In this document: in pieces, positions 21,801-36,800 of the stretch
How the letters are laid out: each line of letters starts with the position of its first letter
Position numbering within the stretch: position 1 is the first letter of the stretch
Origin: Yamagishiella unicocca
Taxonomy: Eukaryota; Chlorophyta; Chlorophyceae; Chlamydomonadales; Volvocaceae
DNA length: 64,000 bases
Assembly: GCA_003116995.1 (NCBI GenBank)
Contig: BDSL01000181.1
Location: forward strand, 37,309 to 101,308
Direction: 5' to 3'
Translations under genes and position numbers: made by a program
The notes under the pieces: model-generated
Told to the model about the DNA's origin: nothing
The model's database searches: none
The model's input: the letters and a program-made list of their open reading frames with translations, nothing else

Positions 21801-24800
21801 TCAATATATTATAATCATACCGAAAGTTTGGCCAGAGACAAAGGACCTGAAAATGCCATGGTGGTGCAAGCACAGGCAACGGCTAACGCCAGGTTGCCTT
21901 GTCTACAGGTGCAGTGCTGACCAATGACACAAACTTGCGCTTTGATCTTATATTTTAAAAATACGAAGTTTAGAAAAAAACTGATGGCCATGGTGGTTAG
22001 CAAAGCACAGAGCAACGAGCTAACTGCCCAGGTTTGCCTTGTCCTACAGGTGCAGTGCCTTGACCAATGACACCAAACTTGCGCTTTGATCTTTAATGAT
22101 ATTTATAATCAATACCGAAAGTCTTGGGCCAGCAGCAAGATGGCAAGAAGGACCTGAAAATGGCCATGGTGGTTAGCAAGCACAGAGCAACGAGCTAACT
22201 GCCCAGGTTTGCTTGTCCTACAGGTGCAGTGCCTTGACCAAATGCACCAAACTTGCGCTTGATCTTAAATGATATTATAATCAATACCGAAAGTTCTTAG
22301 GCCAGCACAAACCGCAAGAGGTACCTGAAAATGCCATGGTGGTTAGCAAGCACAGAGCAACGAGCTAACTGCCCAGGTTTGCCTTGTCCTACAGGTGCAG
22401 GCCTTGACCAAATGACACCAAACTGGCTTTGATCTTTCAATGATATTTATAATCAATACCGAAAGTCTTGGGGCCAGCAGCAGATGGCAAAAGGATCTGA
22501 AAATGGCCATGGTGGTTAGCAAAGCACAGAGCAACGAGCTAACTGCCCAGTTTGCCTTGTCCTACAGGTGCAGTGCCTTGACCAATGGCACCAAACTTGC
22601 GCTTTGATCTTTCAATGATATTTATAATCAATACGAAAGTCTTGGCCAGCAGCAGATGGCAAGAAGGACCTGAAAATGCCATGGTGGTTAGCAAGCACAG
22701 AGCAACGAGCTAACGCCCAGGTTTGCCTTGTCCTACAGTGCAGTGCCTTGACCAAATGCACCAAACTTGCGCTTTGATCTTTAAATGATATTTATAATCA
22801 ATACCGAAAGTCTTGGCCAGCAGCAGATGGCAAGAGGACCTGAAAATGGCCATGGTGGTTAGCAAAGCACAGAGCAACGAGCTAACTGCCCAGGTTTGCC
22901 TTGTCCTACAGGTGCAGTGCCTTGACCAAATGGCACCAAACTTGCGCTTTGATCTTTCAATGATATTTATAATCAATACCGAAAGTTTGGGGCCAGCAGC
23001 AAACCGCAAGAGGACCTGAAAATGGCCATGGTGGTTAGCAAAGCACAGAGCAACGAGCTAACTGCCCAGGTTTGCCTTGTCCTACAGGTGCAGTGCCTTG
23101 ACCAAATGGCACCAAACTTGCGCTTTGATCTTTCAATGATATTTATAATCAATACCGAAAGTTTTGGGGCCAGCAGCAAACCGCAAGAGGTACCTGAAAA
23201 TGGCCATGGTGGTTAGCAAAGCACAGAGCAACGAGCTAACTGCCCAGGTTTGCCTTGTCCTACAGGTGCAGTGCCTTGACCAAATGGCACCAAACTTGCG
23301 CTTTGATCTTTCAATGATATTTATAATCAATACCGAAAGTCTTGGGCCAGCAGCAGCAAGAAGGACCTGAAAATGGCCATGGTGGTTAGCAAAGCACAGA
23401 GCAACGAGCTAACTGCCCAGGTTTGCCTTGTCCTACAGGTGCAGTGCCTTGACCAAAACACCAAACTTGCGCTTTGATCTTTCAATGATATTTATAATCA
23501 ATACCGAAAGTTTGGGGCCAGCAGCAACAAGAAGGACCTGAAAATGGCCATGGTGGTTAGCAAAGCACAGAGCAACGAGCTAACTGCCAGGTTTGCCTTG
23601 TCCTACAGGTGCAGTGCCTTGACCAATGCTAGGAAAGTTTGGGGCCTGAAAATGGCCATGGTGGTTAGCAAAGCACAGAGCAACGAGCTAACTGCCCAGG
23701 TTTGCCTTGTCCTACAGGTGCAGTGCCTTGACCAAATGGCACCAAACTTGCGCTTTGATCTTTCAATGATATTTATAATCAATACCGAAAGTCTTGGGCC
23801 AGCAGCAAACCGCAAAGGTACCTGAAAATGGCCATGGTGGTTAGCCACAGAGCAACGAGCTAACTGCCCAGGTTTGCCTTGTCCTACAGGTGCAGTGCCT
23901 TGACCAAATGGCGCTTTGATCTTTCAATGATATTTATAATCAATACCGAAACCAGCTTTGAGCTAACTGCCCAGGTTTGCCTTGTCCTACAGGTGCAGTG
24001 CCTTGACCAATGGCATAATCAATACCGAAAGTCTTGGGGCCAGCACAGATGATAACTGCCCAACAGGTGCAGTGCCTTGACCAAATTTATAATCAATACC
24101 GAAAGTTTGGGCCAGCAGCAGCCTGCCAAGCAAAGCACAGAGCTAACTGCCCAGGTTTGACAGGTGCAGTGCCTTGACCACTTGCGCTTTGATCTTTCAA
24201 TGATATTTATAATCAATACCGAAAGTCTTGGGGCCAGCAGCAGCAAGAGGACCTGAAAATGGCCATGGTGGTTAGCAAAGCACAGAGCAACGAGCTAACT
24301 GCCCAGGTTTGCCTTGTCCTACAGGTGCAGTGCCTTGACCCAATGACACCAAACTTGCGCTTTGATCTTTCAATGATATTTATAATCAATACCGAAAGTT
24401 TGGGGCCAGCAGCAGAAGGACCTGAAAATGGCCATGGTGGTTAGCAAAGCACAGAGCAACGAGCTAACTGCCCAGGTTTGCCTTGTCCTACAGGTGCAGT
24501 GCCTTGACCAAATCACCAAACTTGCGCTTTGATCTTTCAATGATATTTATAATCAATACCGAAAGTCTTGGGGCCAGCAGCAAATGCAAGAAGGACCTGA
24601 AAATGGCCATGGTGGTTAGCAAAGCACAGAGCAACGAGCTAACTGCCAGGTTTGCCTTGTCCTACAGGTGCAGTGCCTTGACCTTTGCGCTTTGATCTTT
24701 CAATGATATTTATAATCAATACCGAAAGTTTTGCCATGCCAGCAACGAGCTAACTGCCCAGGTTTGCCTTGTCCTACAGGTGCAGTGCCTTGACCTGCTT

Positions 24801-27800
24801 GCGCTTTGATCTTTCAATGATATTTATAATCAATACCGAAAGTTTGGTGGAGCAAAGCACAGAGCAACGAGCTAACTGCCCAGGTTTGCCTTGTCCTACA
24901 GGTGCAGTTGCGCTTTGATCCAATGACAATGCTTGCCATGCTAACTGCCCAGGTTTGCCTTGTCCTACAGGTGCAGTGCCTTGACCAATGATATCTTTCA
25001 ATGATATCAATACCGAAAGTTTGGGGCCAGCAGCAATGGCCAATGAAAATGGCCATGGAAAGTGGTTGGCCATGCAAAGCACAGAGCAACGAGCTAACTG
25101 CCCAGGTTTTGCCTTTGCGCTTTGATCTTTCAATGATATTTATAATCAATACCGAAAGTGCAGTGCCTTGAGCAAAGCACAGAGCAACGAGCTGCCCACA
25201 CCAAACTTGCGCTTTGATCTTTCAATGATATTTATAACTGCCCAGGTTTGCCTTGTCCTACAGGTGCAGTGCCTTGACCAAGTTTGGGAAAGCCCAGCAG
25301 CAGATTTGATAACTGCCCAACAAGTGGATTTATAATCAATACCGAAAGTCTTGGGCTGAGATGCAAAGCACAGAGCAACGAGCTAACTGCCCAACAGGTG
25401 CAACCATGGCGCTTTGGACAATACCGAAAGTCTTGCCAGTTTGACTAACTTCACCAATTTGCGCTTTGATCTTTCAATGATATTTATAATCAATACCGAA
25501 AGTCTTGGGGCCAGCAGCAAACCGCAAGAGGTACCTGAAAATGGCCATGGTGGTTAGCAAAGCACAGAGCAACGAGCTAACTGCCCAGGTTTGCCTTGTC
25601 CTACAGGTGCAGTGCCTTGACCCACACCAAACTTGCGCTTTGATCTTTCAATGATATTTATAATCAATACCGAAAGTTTTTGGCAAGCCTGAGGCCATGG
25701 TGGTTAGCAAAGCACAGAGCAACGAGCTAACTGCCCAGGTTTGCCTTGTCCTACAGGTGCAGTGCCTTGACCAATTTGCATCTTTCAATGATATTTATAA
25801 TCAATTGCGCACAGAGCAACGAGCTAACTGCCCAGGTGACAGGTGCAGTGCCTTGACCAATGATATTTAACAATACCGAAAGTTTTTTGATGAAAATGGT
25901 TAGCAATACCGAAAGTGTGGTGCCACAGAGCAACGAGCTGCCCAGGTTTGCCTTGTCCTACAGGTGCAGTGCCTTGACCAAATGACCTGGACTGCGCTTT
26001 CACCAATTAAACAATACCGAAAGTTTTGGGGCCACATAACCCCAGGTTATCCTGATGAAAGTCCATGGGGGTGCAAAGCACAGAGCAACGAGCTAACGCC
26101 AGGTTTGCCTTGTCCTACAGGTGCAGTGCCTTGACCCACCAAACTGAAATGGAAACTTGTGCTTTAACTGCCCAGGTTAGCAATACCGAAAGTCCTGGGG
26201 GTGCAGTGAAAAAATGGTGAAAATGCTTTGATTTTCAATGCAGATTATAATCAATACCGAAAGTTCTTTGCCTGAACAGGTGCAGTGCCTTGACCAATGA
26301 CACCAAACTTGCGCTTTGATCTTTCAATGATATTTATAATCAATACCGAAAGTGTTGGGGCTGAAAAATGGTGAAAATGCCATTTGCAACGAGCTAACTG
26401 CCCAGGTTTGCCTTGTCCTACAGGTGCAGTGCCTTGACCAAATGACACCAAACTTGCGCTTTGATCTTTCAATGATATTTATAATCAATACCGAAAGTTT
26501 TTGGGCCATGCAGCACAGAGCAACGAGCTAAGAGGACAGGTGCAGTGACCAAATGGTTAAACAATACCGCCATGAGTGCAAAGCACAGAGCTAACTGCCC
26601 AGGTTTGCCTTGTCCTACAGGTGCAGTGCCTTGACCAAATGGTTAAACAATACCGAAAGTTTTGAAAATGGCCATGGTGGTTAGCAAAGCACAGAGCAAC
26701 GAGCTAACTGCCCAGGTTTGCCTTGTCCTACAGGTGCAGTGCCTTGACCAAATTTATAATCAATACCGAAAGTCTTGGGCTAACTTTTGCCTTGTCCTAC
26801 AGGTGCAGTGACCAATGACCAAACTTGCGCTTTGATCTTTCAATGATATCAATACCGAAAGTGGTTGAAAATGGCCAAGCAAAGCACAGAGCAACGAGCT
26901 AACTGCCCAGGTTTGCCTTGTCCTACAGGTGCAGTGCCTTGACCAATGGTGAAATGATGAAACTTTATGAAAACCTTATGGGTGGTGCCAGCCAGATGAC
27001 ACCAACCACTGAAAATGAAAGCTTGGGGCTTTTTAAGAAGATAATCAATACCGAAAGTTTGGGGTAGCAAAGCACAGAGCAACGAGCTAACGCCCAGGTT
27101 TGCCTTGTCCTACAGGTGCAGTGCCTTGACCTGGCACCAAACTGAAATGGAAACTTGTGCAAAGCACAGAGCAACGAGCTAACTTTCCAAGGTTACCTTT
27201 ATAATCAATACCGAAAGTTTGGTGCAACCTGAACCATGGCCATGGTGGTTAGCAATAGCTTGCGCTAACTGCCCAGGTTTGCCTTGTCCTACAGGTGCAG
27301 TGCCTTGACCAATGATAAATGAATCAATACCGAAAGTCTTGGGGCCAGCAGCAGAAAGAATTGAGGAAAGTTTGTGGTTAGCAAAGCACAGAGCAACGAG
27401 CTAACTGCCCAGGTTTGCCTTGTCCTACAGGTGCAGTGCCTTGACCCACCATGATCACAATAAAACTTGTGCTTGCCCAGGTTTGCCTTGTCCTACAGGT
27501 GCAGTGCCTTGATTATACAATACCGAAAGTTTTTGGGCTAGAGGTTTGCCTTGTCCTACAGGTGCAGTGCCTTGACCTGATGAACAATACCGAAAGTCTT
27601 GGGGCAAAGCACAGAGCAACGAGAACTGCCCAGGTTTGCCTTGAAAGTCCTTGGGGTGCAGTGCCTTGACCAAGGCACCAAACTTGCCAGCTTTGATAAC
27701 TGCCTTCACATGATATTTATAATCAATACCGAAAGTTTGCGCTTTGATAACTTTAAGGTGCAGTGACCATTTATAATCAATACCGAAAGTTTGGTTGGGC

Positions 27801-30800
27801 CTGCCCAACAGGTGCAGTGCCTTGACCAAACCTGCATCCAAATGCCAGCTTTGGCCATGGTGGTTAGCAAAGCACAGAGCAACGAGCTAACTGCCCAGGT
27901 TTGCCTTGTCCTACAGGTGCAGTGCCTTGACCAAATTTGCGCTTTGATAATCAATACCGAAACCAGCTTGGCCATGCAAATGAAAATGGCCATGGTAGCA
28001 ATACCGAAAGTTGAGGGCCTAACTGCCCAGGTTTGCCTTGTCCTACAGGTGCAGTGCCTTGACCCACCAAACTGATCTTTCAATGATATTTATAATCAAT
28101 ACCGAAACTTGGCCATGGTGGTTAGCAAAGCACAGAGCAACGAGCTAACCGCCTACAGGTTTTGACCTGATATCTTATACAATACCGAAAGTTTGGGGCC
28201 AGTGCCAACCCAATGAACCAAACTTGCGCTTTGATCTTTCAATGATGAAAGTTTGGGGCTTTATGAACAGGTGCAGTGCCTTGACCAATGTTGATCTTTC
28301 ACAATACCGAAAGTCTTGAAAATGGGCTAACTGCCCAGGTTTGCCTTGTCCTACAGGTGCAGTGCCTTGACCAAATGACCAAACTTGCGCTTTGATCTTT
28401 CAATGATATTTATAATCAATACCGAAAGTTTGGGCCAGCTTTGGCAAAGCACAGAGCAGAGCTAACTGCCAGGTTTGCCTTGTCCTACAGGTGCAGTGCC
28501 TTGACCAAATGGCACCAAACTTGCGCTTTGATCTTTCAATGATATTTATAATCAATACCGAAAGTCCATTGGGGCAAAGCACAGAGCAACGAGCTAAAGG
28601 TGGCCTACAGGTGCAACCAATTTGACCTGACAGGCCATGTGGTGGTAGCAAAGCACAGAGCAACGAGCTAACTGCCCAGGTTTGCCTTGTCCTACAGGTG
28701 CAGTGCCTTGACCAATTTGCGCTTTGATCTTTCAATGATATTTATAATCAATACCGAAAGTGTTGGGGCCACCAGCAGAAAGAAGGCTTAAATCAATACC
28801 GAAAGTCCATGGTGGTTAGCCCAAAGCAGTGCAGGCAACGAGCTAACCGCCCAGCTAACTGCCAGGTTTGCCTTGTCCTACAGGTGCAGTGCCTTGACCC
28901 AATGAACCAAACTTGCGCTTTGACAGGTGCTGCCTTGACCAATGATTGCGCTTTGATCTTAATCAATACCGAAAGTTTGGGGCCAGCAGCAGATGGCAAG
29001 AGGACCTGAAAATGGCCATGGTGGTTAGCAAAGCACAGAGCAACGAGCTAACTGCCCAGGTTTGCCTTGTCCTACAGGTGCAGTGCCTTGACCAAATGAC
29101 ACCAAACTTGCGCTTTGATCTTTCAATGATATTTATAATCAATACCGAAAGTTTTGGTTGAGCAAAGCACAGAGCAACGAGCTAACTGCCCAGGTTTGCC
29201 TTGTCCTACAGGTGCAGTGCCTTGACCAATGGATCACAATACCGAAAGTGTTGTGAAAATGGCCATGGTGGTTAGCAAAGCACAGAGCAACGAGCTAACT
29301 GCCCAGGTTTGCCTTGTCCTACAGGTGCAGTGCCTTGACCCAATGACACCAAACTTGCGCTTTGATCTTTCAATGATATTTATAATCAATACCGAAAGTC
29401 TTTGGCCCTGAAAATGGCACAAAGCACAGAGCAACGAGCTAACTGCCCAGGTACAGGTGCAGTGCCTTGACCAAACACCAAACTTGCGCTTTGATCTTTC
29501 AATGATATTTATAATCAATACCGAAAGTTGGCCATGGTGGTTAGCAAAGCACAGAGCAACGAGCTAACTGCCCACAGGTGCAACCAATGGCGCTTTGATC
29601 TTTCAATGGAAAGTGGTGCCATGGTGAGCAAAGCACAGAGCAACGAGCACAGGTGCAGTGCCTTGACCAGGCGCTTTGATCTTTCAATGATATTTATAAT
29701 CAATACCGAAAGTCCTTGGGTGCAAAGTAACTGCCCAGGTTTGCCTTGTCCTACAGGTGCAGTGCCTTGACCAATGACACCAAACTTGCGCTTTGATCTT
29801 TCAATGATATTTATAATCAATACCGAAAGTTTGGGGCCAGCAGCAGATGGCAAGAAGGACCTGAAAATGGCCATCAAAGCACAGAGCAACGAGCTAACTG
29901 CCCAGGTTTGCCTTGTCCTACAGGTGCAGTGCCTTGACCAAATGACACCAAACTTGCGATCTTTGATCAATACCGAAAGTTCCAATGATATTTATGAATC
30001 ATCTTTCAATGATATTTATAATCAATACCGAAAGTGGTTGAGGCATGAGCGCACAGAGCAACGAGCTAACTGCCCAGGTTTGCCTTGTCCTACAGGTGCA
30101 GTGCCTTGACCAATGGATCACAATACCGAAACTGAAAATGGCCATGCAAAGCACAGAGCAACGAGCTAACTTTGCCTTGTCCTACAGGTGCAGTGCCTTG
30201 ACCAATGATTGCGCTTTGATCTTTAATGATATTTATAATCAATACCGAAAGTTTGGGGCCAGCAGCAGACCCTGAAAATGGCCATGGTGGTTAGCAAAGC
30301 ACAGAGCAACGAGCTAACTGCCCAGGTTTGCCTTGTCCTACAGGTGCAGTGCCTTGACCAAATGACACCAAACTTGCGCTTTGATCTTTCAATGATATTT
30401 ATAATCAATACCGAAAGTTTGGGGCCACAGCAGATGCAAGAAGGACCTGAAAATGGCCATGGTGGTTAGCAAAGCACAGAGCAACGAGCTAACCGCCAGG
30501 TTTGCCTTGTCCTACAGGTGCAGTGCCTTGACCAAATGACACCAAACTTGCGCTTTGATCTTTAAATGATATTTATAATCAATACCGAAAGTTTGGGGCC
30601 AGCAGCAGATGGCAAGAAGGACCTGCCCAAAGCACAGAGCAACGAGCTGGCCAGGTGCAACCTTTGATCTTTCAATGCAACCGAAAGTAGTGGCAACCTG
30701 AAAATGGCCCAAAGCACAGAGCAACGAGCTAACTGCCCAGGTTTGCCTTGTCCTACAGGTGCAGTGCCTTGACCAATGACACCAAACTTGCGCTTTGATC

Positions 30801-33800
30801 TTTCAATGATATTTATAATCAATACCGAAAGTTTTGGGGCCAGCAGCAAACCGCAAGAGGTACCTGAAAATGGCCATGGTGGTTAGCAAAGCACAGAGCA
30901 ACGAGCTAACCGCCCAGGTTTGCCTTGTCCTACAGGTGCAGTGCCTTGACCTTGATCACAGAAACAGCTGCCATCTTGCAAATGACACCAAACTTGCGCT
31001 TTGATCTTTCAATGATATTATAATCAATACCGAAAGTTTGGGGCCAGCAGCAGATGGCAAGAAGGACCTGAAAATGGCCATGGTGGTTAGCAAAGCACAG
31101 AGCAACGAGCTAACCGCCTAGGTTTGCCTTGTCCTACAGGTGCAGTGCCTTGACCAAATGGCACCAAACTTGCGCTTTGATCTTTAAATGATAGGAAAAT
31201 GGCCCTGAGGTGGTTTAGCAAAGCACAGAGCAACGAGCTAACTAGTTTGCCTACAGGTGCAGTGCCTTGACCAATGGCGCACCAAACTTGCGCTTTGATC
31301 TTTCACATGCATATTTGCGCTTTGATCTTTCAATGATATTTATAATCAATACCGAAAGTTTTTGGGCCAGCAGCAAACCGCAAGAGGTACCTGAAAATGG
31401 CCATGGTGGTTAGCAAAGCACAGAGCAACGAGCTAACTGCCCAGGTTTGCCTTGTCCTACAGGTGCAGTGCCTTGACCATGGCACCAAACTTGCGCTTTG
31501 ATCTTTCAATGATATTTATAATCAATACCGAAAGCCATACCTGAAAATGGCCATGGTGGTTAGCAAAGCACAGAGCAACGAGCTAACTGCCCAGGTTTGC
31601 CTTGTCCTACAGGTGCAGTGCCTTGACCAAATGGCACCAAACTTGCGCTTTGATCTTTCAATGATATTTATAATCAATACCGAAAGTTTTGGGGCCAGCA
31701 GCAAACCTGAAAATGGCCATGGTGGTTAGCAAAGCACAGAGCAACGAGCTAACCGCCCAGGTTTGCCTTGTCCTACAGGTGCAGTGCCTTGACCTGACCA
31801 AACTTGCGCTTTGATCTTTCAATGATATTTATAATCAATACCGAAAGTTTGGGGCCAGCAGCACAAGAAGGACCTGAAAATGGCCATGGTGGTTAGCAAA
31901 GCACAGAGCAACGAGCTAACTGCCCAGGTTTGCCTTGTCCTACAGGTGCAGTGCCTTGACCAAATGACACCAAACTTGCGCTTTGATCTTTCAATGATAT
32001 TTATAATCAATACCGAAAGTTTGGGGCCAGCAGCAGCAAGAAGGACCTGAAAATGGCCATGGTGGTTAGCAAAGCACAGAGCAACGAGCTAACTGCCCAG
32101 GTTTGCCTTGTCCTACAGGTGCAGTGCCTTGACCAAATGGCACCAAACTTGCGCTTTGATCTTTCAATGATATTTATAATACCGAAAGTTTTGGTACCTG
32201 AAAATGGCCATGGTGGTTAGCAAAGCACAGAGCAATTTGCCCAGGTTTGCCTTGTCCTACAGGTGCAGTGCCTTGACCTGGCACCAAACTTGCGCTTTGA
32301 TCTTTCAATGATATTTATAATCAATACCGAAAGTTTGGGGCCAGCAGCAAACCGCAAGGGGTACCTGAAAATGGCCATGGTGGTTAGCAAAGCACAGAGC
32401 AACGAGCTAACTGCCCAGGTTTGCCTTGTCCTACAGGTGCAGTGCCTTGACCAAATGGCACCAAACTTGCGCTTTGATCTTTCAATGATATTTATAATCA
32501 ATACCGAAAGTTTTGGGGCCAGCAGCAGCAAGAGGACCTGAAAATGGCCATGCAAAGCACAGAGCAACGAGCTAACTGCCCAGGTTTGCCTTGTCCTACA
32601 GGTGCAGTGCCTTGACCAAATGGCACCAAACTTGCGCTTTGATCTTTCAATGATATTTATAATCAATACCGAAAGTTTTGGGCCAGCAGCAATGGTGAAA
32701 ATGGCCATGGTGGTTAGCAAAGCACAGAGCAACGAGCTAACTGCCCACAGGTGCAACCAAATGGCACCAAACTTGCGCTTTGATCTTTCAATACCGAAAG
32801 TTTGTTGCCATGCAAAGCACAGAGCAACGAGCTAACTGCCCAGGTTTGACAGGTGCAGTGCCTTGACCAATGACTTGCGCTTTGATCTTTCAATGATATT
32901 TATAATCAATACCGAAAGTTTGGGGCCAGCAGCTGAAAATGGCCATGGTGGTTAGCAAAGCACAGAGCAACGAGCTAGCCCAACAGGTGCAGTGCCTTGA
33001 CCAAATGGCGCTTTGATGATATTTATAATCAATACCGAAAGTGGTTAGGCAAGCAAAGCACAGAGCAACGAGCTAACTGCCCAGGTTTGCCTTGTCCTAC
33101 AGGTGCAGTGCCTTGACCAAATGGCACCAAACTTGCGCTTTGATCTTTCAATGATATTTATAATCAATACCGAAAGTTTTTACCTGAAAATGGCCATGGT
33201 GGTTAGCAAAGCACAGAGCAACGAGCTAACTGCCCAGGTTTGCCTTGTCCTACAGGTGCAGTGCCTTGACCAAATGGCACCAAACTTGCGCTTTGATCTT
33301 TCAATGATATTTATAATCAATACCGAAAGTTTTTGCCAGCAAAGCACAGAGCAACGAGCTAACTGAGGTACAGGTGCAGTGCCTTGACCAATGGCGCTTT
33401 GATGGAAAGTGGGGCCAGTGCCTGCAAAGCACAGAGCAACGAGCTAACTGCCCAGGTTTGCCTTGTCCTACAGGTGCAGTGCCTTGACCAAATGGCACCA
33501 AACTTGCGCTTTGATCTTTCAATGATATTTATAATCAATACCGAAAGTTTTGGTGGGGCACAGCAGCAACTGCCCAGGTTTGCCTTGTCCTACAGGTGCA
33601 GTGCCTTGACCTGACCAAATGGCCTTTCATGATATTTATAATCAATACCGAAAGTGGTTGAGGCAAGCAAAGCACAGAGCAACGAGCTAACTGCCCAGGT
33701 TTGCCTTGTCCTACAGGTGCAGTGCCTTGACCAATTTGAAATGATGAAAAGCTTGCGCTTTTTGCCTTGTCCTACAGGTGCAGTGCCTTGACCAATGACA

Positions 33801-36800
33801 CCAAACTTGCGCTTTGATCTTTCAATGATATTTATAATCAATACCGAAAGTTTTTGGGCCATGCAGCATAACTGCCCAGGTTTGCCTTGTCCTACAGGTG
33901 CAGTGCCTTGACCAAATGGCACCAAACTTGCGCTTTGATCTTTCAATGATATTTATAATCAATACCGAAAGTTTGGGGCCATGGGCCATGGTTTAGCAAA
34001 GCACAGAGCAACGAGCTAACTGCCCAGGTTTGCCTTGTCCTACAGGTGCAGTGCCTTGACCAAATGCACCAAACTTGCGCTTTGATCTTTCAATGATATT
34101 TATAATCAATACCGAAAGTTTGGGGCCAGTACCTGCCATGGTGGTTAGCAAAGCACAGAGCAACGAGCTAACTGCCCAGGTTTGCCTTGTCCTACAGGTG
34201 CAGTGCCTTGACCAAATGGCACCAAACTTGCGCTTTGATCTTTCAATGATATTTATAATCAATACCGAAAGTTTTGGGGCCAGCAGCAAACCGCAAGAGG
34301 TACCTGAAAATGGCCATGGTGGTTAGCAAAGCACAGAGCAACGAGCTAACTGCCCAGGTTTGCCTTGTCCTACAGGTGCAGTGCCTTGACCAAATGGCAC
34401 CAAACTTGCGCTTTGATCTTTCAATGATATTTATAATCAATACCGAAAGTTTGGGGCCATGAAAATGGCCAAGCAAAGCACAGAGCAACGAGCTAACTGC
34501 CCAGGTTTGCCTTGTCCTACAGGTGCAGTGCCTTGACCAAATGGCACCAAACTTGCGCTTTGATCTTTCAATGATATTTATAATCAATACCGAAAGTCCA
34601 GCAGCAGCAAGAGGTACCTGAAAATGGCCATGGTGGTTAGCCACAGAGCAACGAGCTAACTGCCCAGGTTTGCCTTGTCCTACAGGTGCAGTGCCTTGAC
34701 CAATGGCGCTTTGATCTTTAATGATGAAAGTATTGGCCATGATAACGCCCAGGTTTGCCTTGTCCTACAGGTGCAGTGCCTTGACCAATGGCACCAAACT
34801 TGCGCTTTGATCTTTCAATACCGAAAGCCATTGGCCATGGCAAAGCACCAACGAGCTAACTGAACAAAGTTGCGCTTTGATCTTTCAATGATATTTATAA
34901 TCAATACCGCCAGCAGCAAACCTGCCATGCAAAGCACAGAGCAACGAGCTAACTGCCCAAGGTTGCCTTGCCTGGTTTGGATATTTATAATCAATACCGA
35001 AAGTTTTGCAGTGGACCTGAACCAAACAATTGGTTTGATCTAACTGCCCAGGTTTGCCTTGTCCTACAGGTGCAGTGCCTTGACCAAATTTATCTTTCAA
35101 TGATATTTATAATCAATACCGAAAGTTTTTGGGGCCAGCAGCAAACCGCAAGAACCTGAAAATGGCCATGGTGGTTAGCAAAGCACAGAGCAACGAGCTA
35201 ACTGCCCAGGTTTGCCTTGTCCTACAGGTGCAGTGCCTTGACCAAATGGCGCTTTGATGATATTTATAATCAATACCGAAAGTGGTTGAAAATGGCCATG
35301 GTGGTTAGCAAAGCACAGAGCAACGAGCTAACTGCCCAGGTTTGCCTTGTCCTACAGGTGCAGTGCCTTGACCAAATTTGCGCTTTGATCCAATACCGAA
35401 AGTTTTGGGCCAGCAGCAAACCGCAAGAGGTACCTGAAAATGGCCATGGTGGTTAGCAAAGCACAGAGCAACGAGCTAACTGCCCAGGTTTGCCTTGTCC
35501 TACAGGTGCAGTGCCTTGACCAAATGATTGCGCTTTGATCTTTCAATGATATTTATAATCAATACCGAAAGTTTGGGGCCAGCAGCAAGCAAGAAGGACC
35601 TGAAAATGGCCATGGTGGTTAGCAAAGCACAGAGCAACGAGCTAACTGCCCAGGTTTGCCTTGTCCTACAGGTGCAGTGCCTTGACCAAATGGCACCAAA
35701 CTTGCGCTTTGATCTTTCAATGATATTTATAATCAATACCGAAAGTTTTTGGGGCCAGCAGCAAACCGCAAGGGTTGCCATGGTGGTTAGCAAAGCACAG
35801 AGCAACGAGCTAACTGCCCAGGTTTGCCTTGTCCTACAGGTGCAGTGCCTTGACCAAATGGCACCAAACTTGCGCTTTGATCTTTCAATGATATTTATAA
35901 TCAATACCGAAAGTTTTTGGGGCCAGCAGCAAACCGCAAGGGACCTGAAAATGGCCATGGTGGTTAGCAAAGCACAGAGCAACGAGCTAACTGCCCAGGT
36001 TTGCCTTGTCCTACAGGTGCAGTGCCTTGACCAAATGCACCAAACTTGCGCTTTGATCTTTCAATGATATTTATAATCAATACCGAAAGTTTGGGGCCAG
36101 CTTTGATCTGAAAATGGCCATGGTGGTTAGCAAAGCACAGAGCAACGAGCTAACTGCCCAGGTTTGCCTTGTCCTACAGGTGCAGTGCCTTGACCAATGA
36201 CACCAAACTTGCGCTTTGATCTTTCAATGACAATACCGAAAGTCTTGGGGCCAGCAGCAATGGCAAAAGGACCTGAAAATGGCCATGGTGGTTAGCAAAG
36301 CACAGAGCAACGAGCTAACTGCCCAGGTTTGCCTTGTCCTACAGGTGCAGTGCCTTGACCAATGGCGCTTTGATCTTTCAATGATATTTATAATCAATAC
36401 CGAAAGTTTTTGGGGCCAGCAGCAAACCGCAAGAGGTACCTGAAAATGGCCATGGTGGTTAGCAAAGCACAGAGCAACGAGCTAACTGCCCCTAGGTTGA
36501 CCTTTGCGCTTTGATCTTTCAATGATATTTATAATCAATACCGAAAGTTTTGGGCCAGCAGCAAACCGCAAGAGGTACCTGAAAATGGCCATGGTGGTTA
36601 GCAAAGCACAGAGCAACGAGCTGCCCAGGTTTGCCTTGTCCTACAGGTGCAGTGCCTTGACCACTTGCGCTTTGATCTTTCAATGATATTTATAATCAAT
36701 ACCGAAAGTAGCTTTGATCATAACTGCCCAGGTTTGCCTTGTCCTACAGGTGCAGTGCCTTGACCAATGTTATAACAATACCGCCAGCAGCAGCAAGAGG